Source: Lachnospiraceae bacterium
Lineage (GTDB): Bacteria > Bacillota_A > Clostridia > Lachnospirales > Lachnospiraceae
DNA length: 11,408 nucleotides
Assembly: GCA_017523185.1 (NCBI GenBank)
Contig: JAFWXB010000037.1
Span: 1-11,408, forward strand
Reading direction: 5' to 3'
Position numbers and translations under genes: made by a program. This document shows, piece after piece, positions 1-7,991 of this stretch (within the stretch, counting starts at the first letter, position 1; the number at the start of each line of letters is the position of its first letter). Below the pieces are notes generated by a model. It did no database searches. It saw nothing but the letters and a program-made list of their open reading frames with translations, and was not told the origin of the DNA.

Positions 1-1
1 C

Positions 2-253
2 CCAAGGTCGCATTGTTCCATGTAAACACTTGTCTGTATATGCACACAATAATCCATTTGCTGTAAACAATGTCATCTGCGTATCATCCGAAATGCACGC
101 TTTTCCATGAAAAAGTTCATAATCTTGAATCCCATGTTTCCCATAAATATGAAAAATATCTTTCGCTCTACGAAATTCTACTGCATATCCTAACGCATCT
201 CCAATTGCTCCACCAAACATACATCCTTTCATTTTTTCTAGTTTTGTAGCCAT
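2..253 (-). CDS. ADP-ribosylglycohydrolase family protein, N-terminal part (runs off the left edge)
   Basis: Only the first 84 codons are present; the rest lies outside the window. Enzymes of this family (DraG/ARH) hydrolyse the bond between ADP-ribose and a modified protein, nucleic acid or small molecule, using a binuclear magnesium or manganese centre in the cytoplasm. Residues 10-27 carry the family's N-terminal signature, with GGAIGDALG followed by a VEF motif. Residues 55-61 read SDDTQMT, the metal-binding SDDT motif, followed by LFTANGLL as in the family. The ATG at 251-253 is preceded by AAGGAGAG at a good distance, and no longer in-frame start with a ribosome site is visible. It is divergently transcribed from the aldo/keto reductase. 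The true substrate cannot be told from this fragment, and many family members in Clostridia are uncharacterised. Confidence 0.88.
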   Translation of the reverse strand, partial: MATKLEKMKGCMFGGAIGDALGYAVEFRRAKDIFHIYGKHGIQDYELFHGKACISDDTQMTLFTANGLLCAYTDKCLHGTMRPW

Positions 254-282
254 AAATATCTCTCCTTTATACTTAAAATCAC

Positions 283-288
283 ATTATA
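283..288 (-). promoter_or_regulatory. -10 box for the ADP-ribosylglycohydrolase gene
   Basis: Read on the minus strand this is a perfect TATAAT, about 30 bases upstream of the ATG. That predicts a short leader with the AAGGAGAG ribosome site. The matching -35 is weak (TTAGTT at 17 bases), so only the -10 is marked. The sequence is very AT-rich and such hexamers arise by chance. Confidence 0.4.
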
Positions 289-389
289 ATTTATTTTTAT
301 GTACAAACTAATAACATTTTTATTTATTATTTTAACATAAATTTGCCCTAAAAATATAGTATACTACGAAAAATATTATTTGTTATTTT

Positions 390-418
390 TTGTATTTCTT
401 CTATCTTTTATATATGCT
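390..418 (+). promoter_or_regulatory. Candidate sigma-A promoter for the aldo/keto reductase
   Basis: TTGTAT (390-395) and TATGCT (413-418) are separated by 17 bases, the standard spacing. Transcription would begin near 425 and give a leader of roughly 107 bases. The 278-base gap 254-531 otherwise holds only AT-rich sequence between the two divergent genes; I see no riboswitch or clear operator in it. Confidence 0.4.
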
Positions 419-531
419 AAAATATACATAATGAAATGAATATACACAATTTATTTTATATAGAAGAATCTCTTACTTTTTTCATACACATAACTATAAC
501 ATATAAATTTATTTTATTAGGAGGAAAACTT

Positions 532-1350
532 ATGGAATATGCAACTCTACATAACAATCTTAAAATGCCTCTTGTTGGGCTTGGTGTATATCGCTTAGAT
601 ACCGAAGAAGAAATGACAACAGCTATTTCTCATGCCTTAAACTGTGGATATACATTATTTGATACTGCACAAATGTACAAAAACGAAGCAAGTCTTGGGC
701 GAGCTTTAAAAACTGCAAATATGAAACGTGAAGACTTATTCTTGGTTAGTAAAGTAGATAATTGTAACCAATGGTACGACATTACCAAAAAAAGTTTTAT
801 GGAATCTTTAGAAAAATTACAAACTGACTATTTAGATTTGTTCTTAATTCATTGGCCGGGACAGAATAGAGAACGCACACTCTCAACTTGGAAAGCTATG
901 GAAGAATTATATGAAGAAGGAAAAATTAAAAGTATTGGTGTATCCAACTTTGAAATTTCTCATTTAGAACACTTAATTGCAAACTGTAACATCAAACCTA
1001 TGGTAAATCAAATCGAACATACACCATATACACACAATACAGAACTCTTGGATTTTTGCAAAAAAGAACAGATTCAAATTATGTCATGGGCACCACTTCT
1101 GCGTGGCAATATGGGAAATCCTATTTTTATAAAATTAGCTGAAAAATATAATTGTACAACTGCACAACTTATTCTTCGTTGGAATACTCAACAAGGTATT
1201 ACTGTCATTCCAAAATCAAAAAATCCAACTCGCATTAGCGAAAATATTGATATTTTTGATATTACGATTTCAGAAGAAGATATTACACTATTAAATTCTT
1301 TAAATTGCAATCACCGTACAGCACATGACCCAAATGTATTTGATTTTTGA
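532..1350 (+). CDS. Aldo/keto reductase, NADPH-dependent
   Basis: A 272-residue cytoplasmic oxidoreductase that would reduce aldehydes or ketones to alcohols with NADPH, folded as a TIM barrel. The catalytic tetrad of the aldo/keto reductase superfamily is complete: Asp44 and Tyr49 (in FDTAQMY), Lys74 (in LVSKVDN) and His107 (in LIHWPG). GVSNF (136-140) and the cofactor-phosphate motif IPKS (226-229) are also present. Its length and order of motifs fit the compact prokaryotic 2,5-diketogluconate reductase-like (AKR5-type) group. The open frame extends upstream to 436, but the ATG at 532 is chosen because AGGAGG sits 7 bases before it and the protein homology begins here; the upstream 32 codons have no ribosome site and look untranslated. 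It appears to be a single-gene unit. Its physiological substrate is unknown. Confidence 0.93.
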   Translation: MEYATLHNNLKMPLVGLGVYRLDTEEEMTTAISHALNCGYTLFDTAQMYKNEASLGRALKTANMKREDLFLVSKVDNCNQWYDITKKSFMESLEKLQTDYLDLFLIHWPGQNRERTLSTWKAMEELYEEGKIKSIGVSNFEISHLEHLIANCNIKPMVNQIEHTPYTHNTELLDFCKKEQIQIMSWAPLLRGNMGNPIFIKLAEKYNCTTAQLILRWNTQQGITVIPKSKNPTRISENIDIFDITISEEDITLLNSLNCNHRTAHDPNVFDF

Positions 1351-1369
1351 TTTTCAAACTTGCATTAAT

Positions 1370-1402
1370 TTAAGGGGCTCACTTTTATAGTGAACCCCTT
1401 AA
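1370..1402. terminator. Bidirectional hairpin between converging genes
   Basis: TTAAGGGGCTCAC (1370-1382) pairs with GTGAACCCCTTAA (1390-1402) around a 7-base loop, with one C/A mismatch. It lies 20 bases after the reductase stop and 15 bases after the permease stop on the other strand, so it probably ends both transcripts. Flanking sequence is AT-rich but lacks a long pure T run on either side. Confidence 0.75.
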
Positions 1403-1416
1403 TATAAATACTAACA

Positions 1417-4410
1417 TTACAAATTTTCATTTTTCAACGCATCTATTGGATTATCTGCTTTAATTTTTCGCATGGAATACATCATGGTTGCAAATACTAC
1501 TAAAAATACACTTAGTGTTGCAATTCCAATTGCTGTCCATGGCAGATGAAATCCTGTTTCAAATCCATCAGAAACTATTTTATAAATAAACCATGTAATG
1601 ACACCTGAAACCGGAAGTCCATACAATAATGCTCTGCTTCCATATAATATACATTCAAAATTCATCATACGATTCAGCTCTTTATTTGACATTCCTACCG
1701 ATTTTAACATTGCAAATTCTCGTCTGCGTAAACTAATATTCGTAGAAATCGTGTTAAATACATTTGCAGCAGCAATTAAAGAAATTAACACAATAAATCC
1801 ATAAGAAAATACATTCATAATCATTACAAGATTTCTGTTTTCTTCCAATCGTTCTGCTTCATCATACAATACATTTTTATTCAATCCATGTTCTACAAGC
1901 ACTTTTCGAATAGCTTGGTAACTTGCTGTATGATTATCAGACAAGATATAATGACGACCATATCCTATATTAGGGTCTTCTCCTATTACTTCTTTTATCA
2001 TACTATATGGATATACAAATACCAAATGTGTATTAAGATTGATATAATATGGTCTTTCATGGAGTAATTTTCCTGATTTTAACGTAAATTGTGTTTCTCC
2101 CTTTGTATACACTACTTCACATTCCTCTGTATTTAAAACATTATACGTATAATATTTTTCTAAACCATAATCAAACGCTGTTTCTCCATCAAATGCAACT
2201 GCTAATGGATTTTCCGGATTCATAAATACTTCTTCACTCAAATTATTTTCTTTTAAAAGCTGTTTAAAATTTTCATCATCTACAAATACCATTCCAAAAT
2301 ATACTTGTATTTGTTCTGTATTTGTTTCTTTCTTGTTTTTTGTATCTGCAACTGTATCTGTTTTTATAATTTCATTTGCATTTATTTCACTTACTATTTG
2401 ATTGAGTTCCTCATTATACTCTAAATAATCTTTGTGAATATACTCTTTTTTTATTGTTAAATGTTGTGACCACTCATCTGTATAAGCATTTTCCATAACG
2501 CCCTCACAATCTGCAATAAGTTGGGCTAATTCTTCATGTGAAAGCAGTCTTGGTACTTGTTTATTTGTATAATCCAATGGATTATGTGCATAGGTAATAT
2601 CATATCCTTCGGTATCAAATCCTTCTGTTACTGCTTTTGTAAGATATTGTGTAAATGCTGATGTTGATACAAAAAGTACAATACTCATAAATAAACTTAT
2701 TACAGTTGCACGATATTTTTTCTTACTGCGTTTATAATATTTATTTGCAATCATACCGGATAAACCAAACAATCGATACATTAACTTTTGCGACCATGTC
2801 GTTCCTGATGTTTGTGTCCTATTTTCTTGCTTTTTCTTTCTTTTTTCTAATTTTATATCTGTATTTTGACGAATTGCTTCTACAGCTGTTACTTTTGTTG
2901 CACGTTGTGATGGAATCCATGCAGAAATAAAAATAGTAATAAGTGCTACAATTCCTGCTGTAATAATTGCCATTGGCGATACACACAATGTAAGTGGCAC
3001 AGAAAATGCTCCAATAGAAATAAATCTATTTCCTATGAAAAATAACGTCACACCAATTCCAAGAACTCCGGCAAAAATACCAATTGGAATTCCAATGACA
3101 CTTACTACAAATGCCTCAAAAAATACCATCTTTTGAAGTTGTTTCTTTGTCGCACCAATTGAAGATAATAACCCAAACTGTTTTGTTCTTTCAGAAACTG
3201 AAATTGAAAACGCATTATAAATAAGTGATACTGAACCAAACATAATAAGCCCTATTACAATAGAAGCCAATCCATATAAAACCGTATAAAATCCTTCATA
3301 TCCTGATACACCTAAATAAAGTAATAAATCCGAATTTTGTGTAGAAGATACAACACCTGTGTCATCTGACTTTTGAATTTTATCGGTAAATTCAAAAATA
3401 TCCTTTGAATTTTTTAATTTAAAATAAATATTATAACGAAAATTCATTTCTGATGCAGAAGTTTCTTGTGATACACTATCATTTTTGGATTTTGCAATAT
3501 CTTCTGATATTCTATCCTCTTTTAATATCATATTATCTTCTAATAAATTTTCTTTTTTTAATGTACTTATTTGAGGAAATACAATTGCCGTATATCCCGG
3601 TGCAGAATAATTTTCAAATGGTGGGCGTTCATAAAATCCAACTACTGTATATGTTTTCGTTTCCCTTACTGCAATTTCTTCTTTTGAGATATTTTCTATT
3701 TCTAATTTTTCTTGTTGATTTGCTTGAAGTTCTTCTTGTAACTCTTGATTACTTTCAAGTTCTTCTTGCATTTGTGATTCCATATCCATTGTATTCGAAT
3801 CTTCTGCTTTTTGATTTAATTCTTCTTCATTTAACGTTTCTTGTTCTTGACGTTCTCTTTCTCGTTGCAATTCTACTTTTTCATTATAACTATAAGGATT
3901 ATACTGATTTAACTGATATCCATCTGTCATACGATTTCCAATTTCCAATGTAATCGTATCTCCTACACGATAAATAACTCCACCATTTTCTGCTAAATGG
4001 TCTGGAAGCAAAATTTCATTTTCCGAACTTGGATATCTTCCACCTGTAATATGAATTGGCATTGTTTCTTGAAACGCAGTTCCAGCCTCAATAATATAAA
4101 GATATGGCTTATACTCATTTTGACAATCATCTACTATCGCATAGCCCAATTCTTTTGCATACACAAGCGATTCTACTTCTTTTGATTCTTCAAGCGTTTT
4201 TAAAAGTTCTTTATTTGCACTAATTGCACTTCCATGCCAGTCTCCATCTGTATAAATCGTATTTTCCAATAAATAATTTTGTAAACTGGAAGCCAATGTT
4301 GTAACTGCTGTAATCATAGAAGCAGATAAAATAATTCCAATAATTGTAACTATCGTACGCATTTTATTTTGTTTTAAAATTTGTAATGTTACTTTGTGAA
4401 AAATATTCAT
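1417..4410 (-). CDS. ABC transporter permease, FtsX type with two large extracytoplasmic domains
   Basis: A 997-residue membrane protein made of two FtsX/MacB-like modules. The first has a helix at about 17-41, an extracytoplasmic domain to about 370, and three helices at about 374-400, 428-460 and 477-499. After a basic linker (520-566), the second has a helix at about 569-588, another external domain to about 860, and helices at about 862-884, 920-944 and 957-978. The two cytoplasmic coupling segments that contact the ATPase are clear: SERTKQFGLLSSIGATKKQL (406-425) and RRREFAMLKSVGMSNKEL (895-912). Residues about 178-248 form an unusual Glu/Gln-rich, probably coiled-coil insertion in the first external domain. 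It overlaps the ATPase gene by 4 bases (ATGA), indicating translational coupling. Relatives move peptides, lipids or antibiotics out of the membrane; the substrate here is unknown. Its eight-helix layout and second external domain differ from BceB. Confidence 0.9.
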   Translation of the reverse strand: MNIFHKVTLQILKQNKMRTIVTIIGIILSASMITAVTTLASSLQNYLLENTIYTDGDWHGSAISANKELLKTLEESKEVESLVYAKELGYAIVDDCQNEYKPYLYIIEAGTAFQETMPIHITGGRYPSSENEILLPDHLAENGGVIYRVGDTITLEIGNRMTDGYQLNQYNPYSYNEKVELQRERERQEQETLNEEELNQKAEDSNTMDMESQMQEELESNQELQEELQANQQEKLEIENISKEEIAVRETKTYTVVGFYERPPFENYSAPGYTAIVFPQISTLKKENLLEDNMILKEDRISEDIAKSKNDSVSQETSASEMNFRYNIYFKLKNSKDIFEFTDKIQKSDDTGVVSSTQNSDLLLYLGVSGYEGFYTVLYGLASIVIGLIMFGSVSLIYNAFSISVSERTKQFGLLSSIGATKKQLQKMVFFEAFVVSVIGIPIGIFAGVLGIGVTLFFIGNRFISIGAFSVPLTLCVSPMAIITAGIVALITIFISAWIPSQRATKVTAVEAIRQNTDIKLEKRKKKQENRTQTSGTTWSQKLMYRLFGLSGMIANKYYKRSKKKYRATVISLFMSIVLFVSTSAFTQYLTKAVTEGFDTEGYDITYAHNPLDYTNKQVPRLLSHEELAQLIADCEGVMENAYTDEWSQHLTIKKEYIHKDYLEYNEELNQIVSEINANEIIKTDTVADTKNKKETNTEQIQVYFGMVFVDDENFKQLLKENNLSEEVFMNPENPLAVAFDGETAFDYGLEKYYTYNVLNTEECEVVYTKGETQFTLKSGKLLHERPYYINLNTHLVFVYPYSMIKEVIGEDPNIGYGRHYILSDNHTASYQAIRKVLVEHGLNKNVLYDEAERLEENRNLVMIMNVFSYGFIVLISLIAAANVFNTISTNISLRRREFAMLKSVGMSNKELNRMMNFECILYGSRALLYGLPVSGVITWFIYKIVSDGFETGFHLPWTAIGIATLSVFLVVFATMMYSMRKIKADNPIDALKNENL

Positions 4411-5090
4411 CGACGAATCACCTCATCTCTTACAATCTTCCCATCTTCAATTGCAATAATACGATCTGCTTGAAGTGCAATATTTTCATCATGTGTAATC
4501 ATAATGAGTGTCTGATAATATTTTTGATTGGACATTTTTAATAATTCTACAATTTCTTGACTGTTTTTACTATCTAAATTTCCTGTTGGTTCATCTGCCA
4601 ACACAACTGCCGGAGCATTCATTAAAGCCCTTCCAATAGAAACACGCTGTTGTTGCCCTCCCGAAAGCTGGTTCGGCAAATGATATTCTCGCCCCTTTAA
4701 CTTTAATATTGTAAGCAATTCTTCTAAGCGTTCCTGATTTACTTTTTGTCCATCCATAAGTACAGGAAGTGTAATATTTTCCGTTACATTTAAAACAGGA
4801 ATTAAATTGTAAAATTGATAAATCAATCCAACTTGGCGACGACGAAAAATCGCAAGTTGTTCATCATTTTGCTTGTATACATCTTGTCCGTCCATATAAA
4901 TTTTTCCACTTGTCGGTTTATCCACACCACCCAAAATATGTAAAAGTGTTGATTTTCCCGAACCTGACGGTCCAATAATTGCCACAAATTCACCTTTTTT
5001 TACAGAAAAAGAAATATTATCTACTGCATTTACAGCAGTTTCACCTTTCCCATACGTTTTACATAAATTTTCTACTCTTAAAATTTCCAT
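4407..5090 (-). CDS. ABC transporter ATP-binding protein (MacB/LolD/BceA-like)
   Basis: The 227-residue cytoplasmic ATPase that powers the neighbouring FtsX-type permease. All nucleotide-binding elements are intact: Walker A GPSGSGKST (40-48), Q-loop Gln92, signature LSGGQ (142-146), Walker B VVLADE with catalytic Glu167, D-loop NLDS (171-174) and switch His200. The length and the sequence around the signature match the LolD/MacB/BceA group, whose members drive mechanotransmission or efflux rather than solute import. Its stop codon overlaps the permease start, so the two are translated together and probably act as a homodimer on one large permease. The ATG has a rather close AAGGA 3 bases away and a second AAGGAG about 16 bases away, with no better start visible. 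The gap upstream carries candidate regulator sites, so expression is probably controlled by the adjacent two-component system. Confidence 0.94.
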   Translation of the reverse strand: MEILRVENLCKTYGKGETAVNAVDNISFSVKKGEFVAIIGPSGSGKSTLLHILGGVDKPTSGKIYMDGQDVYKQNDEQLAIFRRRQVGLIYQFYNLIPVLNVTENITLPVLMDGQKVNQERLEELLTILKLKGREYHLPNQLSGGQQQRVSIGRALMNAPAVVLADEPTGNLDSKNSQEIVELLKMSNQKYYQTLIMITHDENIALQADRIIAIEDGKIVRDEVIRR

Positions 5091-5136
5091 AAATCCTTGA
5101 TATTGTCTCCTTTTATAATTTTATAAATCTAATACT

Positions 5137-5207
5137 TACTATTTGCCTTTACAACTTGTACGTAATTGTAAAATAAACACTTTTTTAGATTTCTTTTACA
5201 AATAGTA
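5137..5207 (-). repeat. Nested inverted repeats in the leader of the ABC transporter operon
   Basis: An exact 9-base inverted repeat, TACTATTTG (5137-5145) with CAAATAGTA (5199-5207), encloses a 7-base one, TTTACAA (5148-5154) with TTGTAAA (5166-5172). Both fall between the proposed -10 and the ATPase start, so the transcript could fold here. The arms are AT-rich and the loops large, so the stability is doubtful. Confidence 0.35.
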
Positions 5208-5209
5208 TA
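5204..5209 (-). promoter_or_regulatory. Candidate -10 box of the ABC transporter operon
   Basis: Read on the minus strand this is TATACT. No good -35 lies 16-18 bases upstream (the best is ATGTAA), and the proposed regulator site at 5232-5246 begins just upstream of that position. A poor -35 beside a regulator site is what is expected of a promoter that needs an OmpR-type activator. The predicted leader is about 110 bases. Confidence 0.4.
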
Positions 5210-5231
5210 TACAAACTATACTCATTTTACA

Positions 5232-5268
5232 TGACAATATTGTGACTTTCATATGACAAAAATGTCAC
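5232..5268. promoter_or_regulatory. Paired operator-like sites, probably for the adjacent response regulator
   Basis: Two copies of TGACA-N4-TGTSAC lie at 5232-5246 (second arm TGTGAC) and 5254-5268 (TGTCAC). Their starts are 22 bases apart, two helical turns, so both face the same side of the DNA. The second is a perfect inverted repeat. From family knowledge, BceR-type regulators bind similar TnACA-N4-TGTnA sites upstream of the transporters they control. Here the sites sit between the kinase stop and the ATPase start, just upstream of the proposed promoter. Binding by this regulator is an inference. Confidence 0.6.
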
Positions 5269-5301
5269 TTTTCTATGATTTCACGGAAATTTTTTTAAAA
5301 A

Positions 5302-6309
5302 TCATACTTCATTTAAGTTTTTATAAAATCTTATAATAAACTCTGCTCCACCTTCTACTTTATTTTGTGCCTTTATAGTCCCCTGTTGCATTGTCACAAT
5401 CATTCTCGCTAATGCTAATCCAATACCAAAACTATTCTTATCCGTATCTTTTCCTTTATAAAAACGCTCAAATATATGTGGGATATCTTCTTTTGCAATT
5501 CCTTTTCCCGTATCGTGAATTACAATTTCCGTAAAAATAGCATTTTCTGTGGCTGAAATTGTAATTTTTCCTCCTTCGGGCGTATGTTCCATACAATTTT
5601 TCACAATATTTCCAATGGCTTCACATGTCCACCCAACATCTCCCAAAAATATTCCATTCGCATTTACTACTAATTTTTGTTCACGAAGTTCCATAGGAAT
5701 TGCCAATGGAGAAACTGATTTCTTTATCAATTCTTCTAAATGAATCTTTTCTTTTCGAAATGTTACAGTTCCTGCATCTAATTTTGAAATTTTCAACAAT
5801 GTGGTAATCAACCATTCTATTCTTGATAATAATTGATACAACTCTTGTATCAATTTTTGTTTTCGTTCTTCTGCTATACCAGGTTCTGACAAAAAGGAAA
5901 TAATTAAATTCATAGAAGTAAGTGGTGTTCGTATTTGATGTGAAATATCTGCAATGGAATCTGCCAAATAAATTTTATCCTCTGTTAGTTTTTGTTGCTG
6001 TTCTCGCAATCGAACTGTCATTTTATAAATTTCACTTTGTAAAATCCCCAATTCTCCTTCTGCATATTTTTCTATGGAAATTGCATTTTTTCCATGTAAA
6101 ATACAATCAATATCCGTTGCTAATTCTGAAATTTTCTTATAACGTCGATAGGTAGTAAAAATATGTGTTACCAAAAACAACATACACCATCCCAACATAA
6201 ACATTCCAAACTCTTTTTTCCATAAAAATGAAGTGGTTGATGCAACCACCATAATGATTATATGTATCCATACACCTTGTTTTACTTCAGGATTTCGAAA
6301 AAATTTCAT
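5302..6309 (-). CDS. Sensor histidine kinase with a minimal membrane-embedded sensor
   Basis: A 335-residue kinase that should autophosphorylate and pass the phosphate to the response regulator encoded just upstream. Two membrane helices at about 13-30 and 34-52 are joined by only a few residues, so there is no room for an extracytoplasmic sensor domain; kinases of this plan typically sense through the membrane or a partner transporter. A coiled linker (about 55-115) leads to the dimerisation domain with phospho-accepting His124 in DISHQIRTPL. The ATPase domain shows the N box (Asn234, Asn238), the G1 box DTGKG (266-270), an F box (Phe280, Phe283) and the G2 box GIGLAL (295-300). No HAMP domain is evident. 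The ATG is preceded by AAGGAG and AAGGTG. It follows the regulator gene after 37 bases, so the two are co-transcribed. No clear terminator follows it, so read-through into the transporter genes is possible. Confidence 0.93.
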   Translation of the reverse strand: MKFFRNPEVKQGVWIHIIIMVVASTTSFLWKKEFGMFMLGWCMLFLVTHIFTTYRRYKKISELATDIDCILHGKNAISIEKYAEGELGILQSEIYKMTVRLREQQQKLTEDKIYLADSIADISHQIRTPLTSMNLIISFLSEPGIAEERKQKLIQELYQLLSRIEWLITTLLKISKLDAGTVTFRKEKIHLEELIKKSVSPLAIPMELREQKLVVNANGIFLGDVGWTCEAIGNIVKNCMEHTPEGGKITISATENAIFTEIVIHDTGKGIAKEDIPHIFERFYKGKDTDKNSFGIGLALARMIVTMQQGTIKAQNKVEGGAEFIIRFYKNLNEV

Positions 6310-6347
6310 ATCACCTTAACTCCTTATAAATAATTACCTAGCTTCAA

Positions 6348-7016
6348 TTAATCCACTCGATATCCCAATCCACGCACGGTTTTTATAATTGTCGGATTTT
6401 GAGGGTCATCTTCTATCTTTTCTCGTAAACGTTTAATATAAACAGTAAGTGTATTGTCGTTTACAAATTCTCCTGCTACGTCCCAAATTGTTTCCAATAA
6501 TTTCGTCCTTGAAAGTACCATACCACGATTATTAATAAACACTAATAACAATCGATATTCTAAGGCAGAAAGATATAAATCTTTGCCATTTTTTACAGCA
6601 GTTCCTTTTACTGTATCCACAGATACACTACCTAATTTAGCAATACTACTTCCTCCACCCGTCAAACGTAAAATATTTTTAATACGTGAAATTAATTCTC
6701 GTGGACGAAAAGGCTTTGCAATATAATCATCTGCTCCTAAATCAAATCCCGTTACGGTGCTATACTCATCTCCTGAAGCAGTTAAAAAAATAACTGGAAT
6801 TTGATATTCTGCTTTTACTGCTGAGCAAACAGAAAAACCATTTCCATCCGAAAGGGAAATATCCAGTAATACCAAATCAAAATTTTCTTTTTCTAAAGAT
6901 TCTAATGCCTTCTTCTGACCGGAAACACTTTTTACCCAAAATCCTTCTTTTGTTAAAAACTCTGTTAAATTTTCTACAATACTTTTATCATCTTCTACCA
7001 ATAAAATACGTGTCAT
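6348..7016 (-). CDS. Two-component response regulator, OmpR/PhoB family
   Basis: A 222-residue DNA-binding regulator. The receiver domain (about 1-115) has the acidic pair Asp9/Asp10, the phosphorylation site Asp52 in LLDISLSDG, Thr79 and Lys101 in KPF, all the residues needed for phosphorylation. The C-terminal winged helix-turn-helix (about 125-222) contains LSALEYRLL, the recognition region around NTLTVYIKRLREKI, and ends in the typical TVRGLGYR. The start has GGGAGG 7 bases upstream. It is the first gene of the regulator-kinase pair and lies next to an ABC transporter, an arrangement common for antimicrobial-peptide or envelope-stress modules in Firmicutes. Its likely targets are the TGACA-N4-TGTSA sites at 5232-5268. 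No such site is visible in front of its own gene. Confidence 0.95.
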   Translation of the reverse strand: MTRILLVEDDKSIVENLTEFLTKEGFWVKSVSGQKKALESLEKENFDLVLLDISLSDGNGFSVCSAVKAEYQIPVIFLTASGDEYSTVTGFDLGADDYIAKPFRPRELISRIKNILRLTGGGSSIAKLGSVSVDTVKGTAVKNGKDLYLSALEYRLLLVFINNRGMVLSRTKLLETIWDVAGEFVNDNTLTVYIKRLREKIEDDPQNPTIIKTVRGLGYRVD

Positions 7017-7053
7017 AGGATACCTCCCTAAATAATCCTTTTCTTTTTATATA

Positions 7054-7083
7054 AAAATGCAGACCTTTTACAGCCTGCATTTT
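7054..7083 (-). terminator. Rho-independent terminator after the chemoreceptor gene
   Basis: An 11-pair stem (7054-7064 with 7073-7083, including one G-U pair) with an 8-base loop is followed on the minus strand by five T and then AT-rich sequence. It lies about 50 bases after the chemoreceptor stop and only 37 bases before the response regulator start. It could also work on the plus strand, where T-rich sequence follows as well. Confidence 0.75.
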
Positions 7084-7133
7084 CTCTTTTTCACTATATT
7101 TTTATAAAATTATCGCACTCATGTTAATATAAA

Positions 7134-7991
7134 TTATACCATATACTTATCAATTTGATGAGATACTTTCATTACACCATCTAAAATCTGGTGTGCTTCT
7201 TCCGATGTTTTAAAATTATCTGCTGTCATATCTGCTGATTGTTGTGCAGATGCTGTTACTTCTTCTGTTACTGCCGATAAATGCATAATACTATTTACAA
7301 TTTCTGTATTTGCGTGTTCTAATGTTCCAAGCATTTTTTCTACTTCTGTAATATCAGAAACTAATACATTAACATTACTATTCATTTCTTCAAACTGTTT
7401 TGCAACTTCTGTAATCATTTCTTCTTGTGTATTTCCAACTTCTACAGAACATTCTACTGCTTTTGCTGTATGATTCACATGCACTTCTAACTGTTCCAAA
7501 ATTTTTGAAATATGTTCTGTTTCTTCACGTGTTTTTTCAGATAATGCACGAATTTCATCTGCTACAACAGCAAAACCACGTCCTGCTTCCCCTGCTCTTG
7601 CACTTTCAATGGAAGCATTTAATGCCAAAAGATTTGTCTTAGAAGAAATTGAAAAAATTGTCTTTGTAATTGCTTTTACATCATTTACATTTAATTGTAA
7701 CTTTTGCATAGATTCTGCAACTAACATATTTGTTTCTGACAAAACATTGGTTTCTTGCTTTAATTGTTCCATTCGTCTTACATTATCTTTATTTAATTCA
7801 TGCGAACGGTCTGCAACACGCACCATATTGTCAGCTCTTTCTACTGTTTTTTGTAAACTTTCCTGAATATCTTGTGTCATAACGGTCTGCATTTGAATAT
7901 TTTCTGCTGTATGTAAGGTACTTTCACTAATATCATTTGCAGAATGATTTACAACTTCTGAAGATTGTTTTAAATCACTAATAATCTGCAT
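7134..7991 (-). CDS. Chemoreceptor signalling-domain fragment (3' half of the frameshifted gene)
   Basis: The open frame of 285 codons encodes the cytoplasmic part of the receptor: long helical hairpin arms with adaptation-type Glu/Gln/Ser/Thr heptads and the nearly invariant tip at about 112-154, which includes SKTNLLALNA and ARAGEAGRGFAVVADEIR. The tip binds CheA and CheW. The ATG at 7989-7991 is an internal methionine of the repaired protein, and I see no ribosome site in front of it. As it stands the fragment has no membrane anchor, and if made at all it would be a soluble signalling module. Confidence 0.7.
   Translation of the reverse strand: MQIISDLKQSSEVVNHSANDISESTLHTAENIQMQTVMTQDIQESLQKTVERADNMVRVADRSHELNKDNVRRMEQLKQETNVLSETNMLVAESMQKLQLNVNDVKAITKTIFSISSKTNLLALNASIESARAGEAGRGFAVVADEIRALSEKTREETEHISKILEQLEVHVNHTAKAVECSVEVGNTQEEMITEVAKQFEEMNSNVNVLVSDITEVEKMLGTLEHANTEIVNSIMHLSAVTEEVTASAQQSADMTADNFKTSEEAHQILDGVMKVSHQIDKYMV

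Noticed and set aside
436..531. A 32-residue N-terminal extension of the aldo/keto reductase
   Set aside because: It has no ribosome site, is AT-rich and contains the AGGAGG of the internal ATG at 532, where the conserved protein begins.
3453..3953. A 166-codon plus-strand open frame rich in Leu and Phe
   Set aside because: It is antisense to the Glu/Gln- and Lys-rich part of the permease, whose codons read as Leu/Phe on the other strand. The permease frame is clearly the real one.
5275..5305. Inverted repeat ATGATTT / AAATCAT at the kinase stop as a terminator
   Set aside because: The arms are AT-only apart from one pair, the loop is long and no T run follows on the minus strand.
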